This document shows positions 14,624-14,941 of a DNA stretch of 14,941 nt, in pieces. Positions within the stretch are counted from its first letter, which is position 1; every line of letters starts with the position of its first letter. Source of the stretch: an uncultured Campylobacter sp. (lineage in GTDB: Bacteria; Campylobacterota; Campylobacteria; Campylobacterales; Campylobacteraceae); contig NZ_CALHXD010000192.1 in the NCBI RefSeq assembly GCF_938040115.1, forward strand, positions 1 to 14,941. Direction: 5' to 3'. Position numbers and translations under genes: made by a program. The notes below the pieces were generated by a model. It was not told where the DNA came from. It ran no database searches and worked only from the letters and a program-made list of their open reading frames with translations.

Positions 14624-14941
14624 ATGAAGAAGTTTTTAGTTTCATCTTTGGCGGCTTTTGCTGCAGTTGCTATGCTTAGCGGTTGCCACGCGCACAAAAG
14701 CGAGAGCGCAAACAAAGCACAAATCACCAAATCAGAAGCTGAAGTTATTAAATTTACGGGCGTAAACGACCCGAAATACGTCGTTAGACTAAGCTCTACC
14801 GATAAATTTAACACAGCCGTGCTAGAAGACAGCAAAGGTCACAAAATCAACCTTAAAAACGCAGTCACAGCAAGCGGCGTAAGACTAGCGAACGACGATA
14901 TCGGCACAGAGATAACGTTTAAACGCGGCGAAGGTATCCTA
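14624..14941 (+). CDS. Lipoprotein resembling lysozyme inhibitor MliC (cut by window edge)
   Basis: ATG 14624 follows AAAAAGGACG. 106 codons run to the window edge without a stop. A lipoprotein signal peptide is clear: MKKFLVSSLAAFAAVAMLSGC, with lipobox LSGC and lipidated C21. A short polar linker follows, then a domain of about residues 44-106 (FTGVNDPKYVVRLSSTDKFN to TASGVRLANDDIGTEITFKR and GEGIL). The pattern V-x-A-S-G-V-R ... E-x-T-F-K-x-G-E ... L matches the MliC/PliC-type inhibitors of c-type lysozyme, which keep host lysozyme from reaching the wall. The match is by eye and short, so the domain call is moderate. Only a few C-terminal residues are likely to be missing. Confidence 0.75.
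   Translation, partial: MKKFLVSSLAAFAAVAMLSGCHAHKSESANKAQITKSEAEVIKFTGVNDPKYVVRLSSTDKFNTAVLEDSKGHKINLKNAVTASGVRLANDDIGTEITFKRGEGIL

Noticed and set aside
14563..14835. 90-codon minus-strand ORF
   Set aside because: Antisense to the lipoprotein gene, which has a clear ribosome binding site and lipobox on the plus strand.
1..14941. CRISPR array, insertion sequence, prophage, tRNA or rRNA
   Set aside because: No regularly spaced direct repeats, transposase or integrase coding, or tRNA-like cloverleaf with CCA end was seen on either strand.

Overview
The window looks like chromosome from a Campylobacter species. The evidence is gene order (pyrE, frr and secG together, then divergent carbonic anhydrase and large MscS genes, an arrangement I recall from C. 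jejuni), FeSOD and SecG sequences of epsilonproteobacterial type, TATAAT-dominated promoters with weak -35 regions, and an extreme excess of the hexamer AAATTT. The coding regions look richer in G+C than C. jejuni, so I infer a higher-GC oral or gut species (rectus/showae/curvus/concisus type). That species-level guess is inference.

Layout. 1-258 (-): start of an RDD-family membrane protein with a TTG start. 259-980: a long spacer with palindromes and no convincing gene. 981-1592 (-): pyrE. 1878-3735 (-): a tight secG - polysaccharide deacetylase - frr operon. 3797-4874 (-): a Bax-inhibitor-1-like membrane protein overlapping a stand-alone ThiD2-type protein. 5034-7673 (+): beta-carbonic anhydrase, a 615-residue MscS channel joined by an ATGA overlap, and an unlisted 49-residue, extremely acidic ORF. 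7885-9012 (-): an unrecognised cysteine-free protein behind a near-perfect sigma-28 (FliA) promoter. 9188-10453 (-): a PAS-GGDEF diguanylate cyclase with its own promoter. 10588-13428 (-): a complete dctP-dctQ-dctM TRAP transporter operon. 13429-13784: a divergent spacer with two long perfect palindromes. 13785-14435 (+): sodB with a Cys-rich tail. 14624-end (+): a lipoprotein resembling the lysozyme inhibitor MliC, cut by the window edge.

Most of the window is ordinary core metabolism and envelope biology: pyrimidine synthesis, ribosome recycling, Sec export, thiamin salvage, CO2/bicarbonate chemistry, osmotic release, organic-acid uptake and superoxide defence. The parts that deserve a second look are: (1) the sigma-28-driven Cys-free protein, a candidate flagellar-coregulated secreted protein; (2) the acidic mini-protein attached to the carbonic anhydrase/MscS operon; (3) the CCSCGCH tail on SodB; (4) the dense AAATTT pattern, which fits the RAATTY methylation motif used in C. 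jejuni for DNA discrimination in transformation; and (5) several intergenic palindromes, two of which share a common core.
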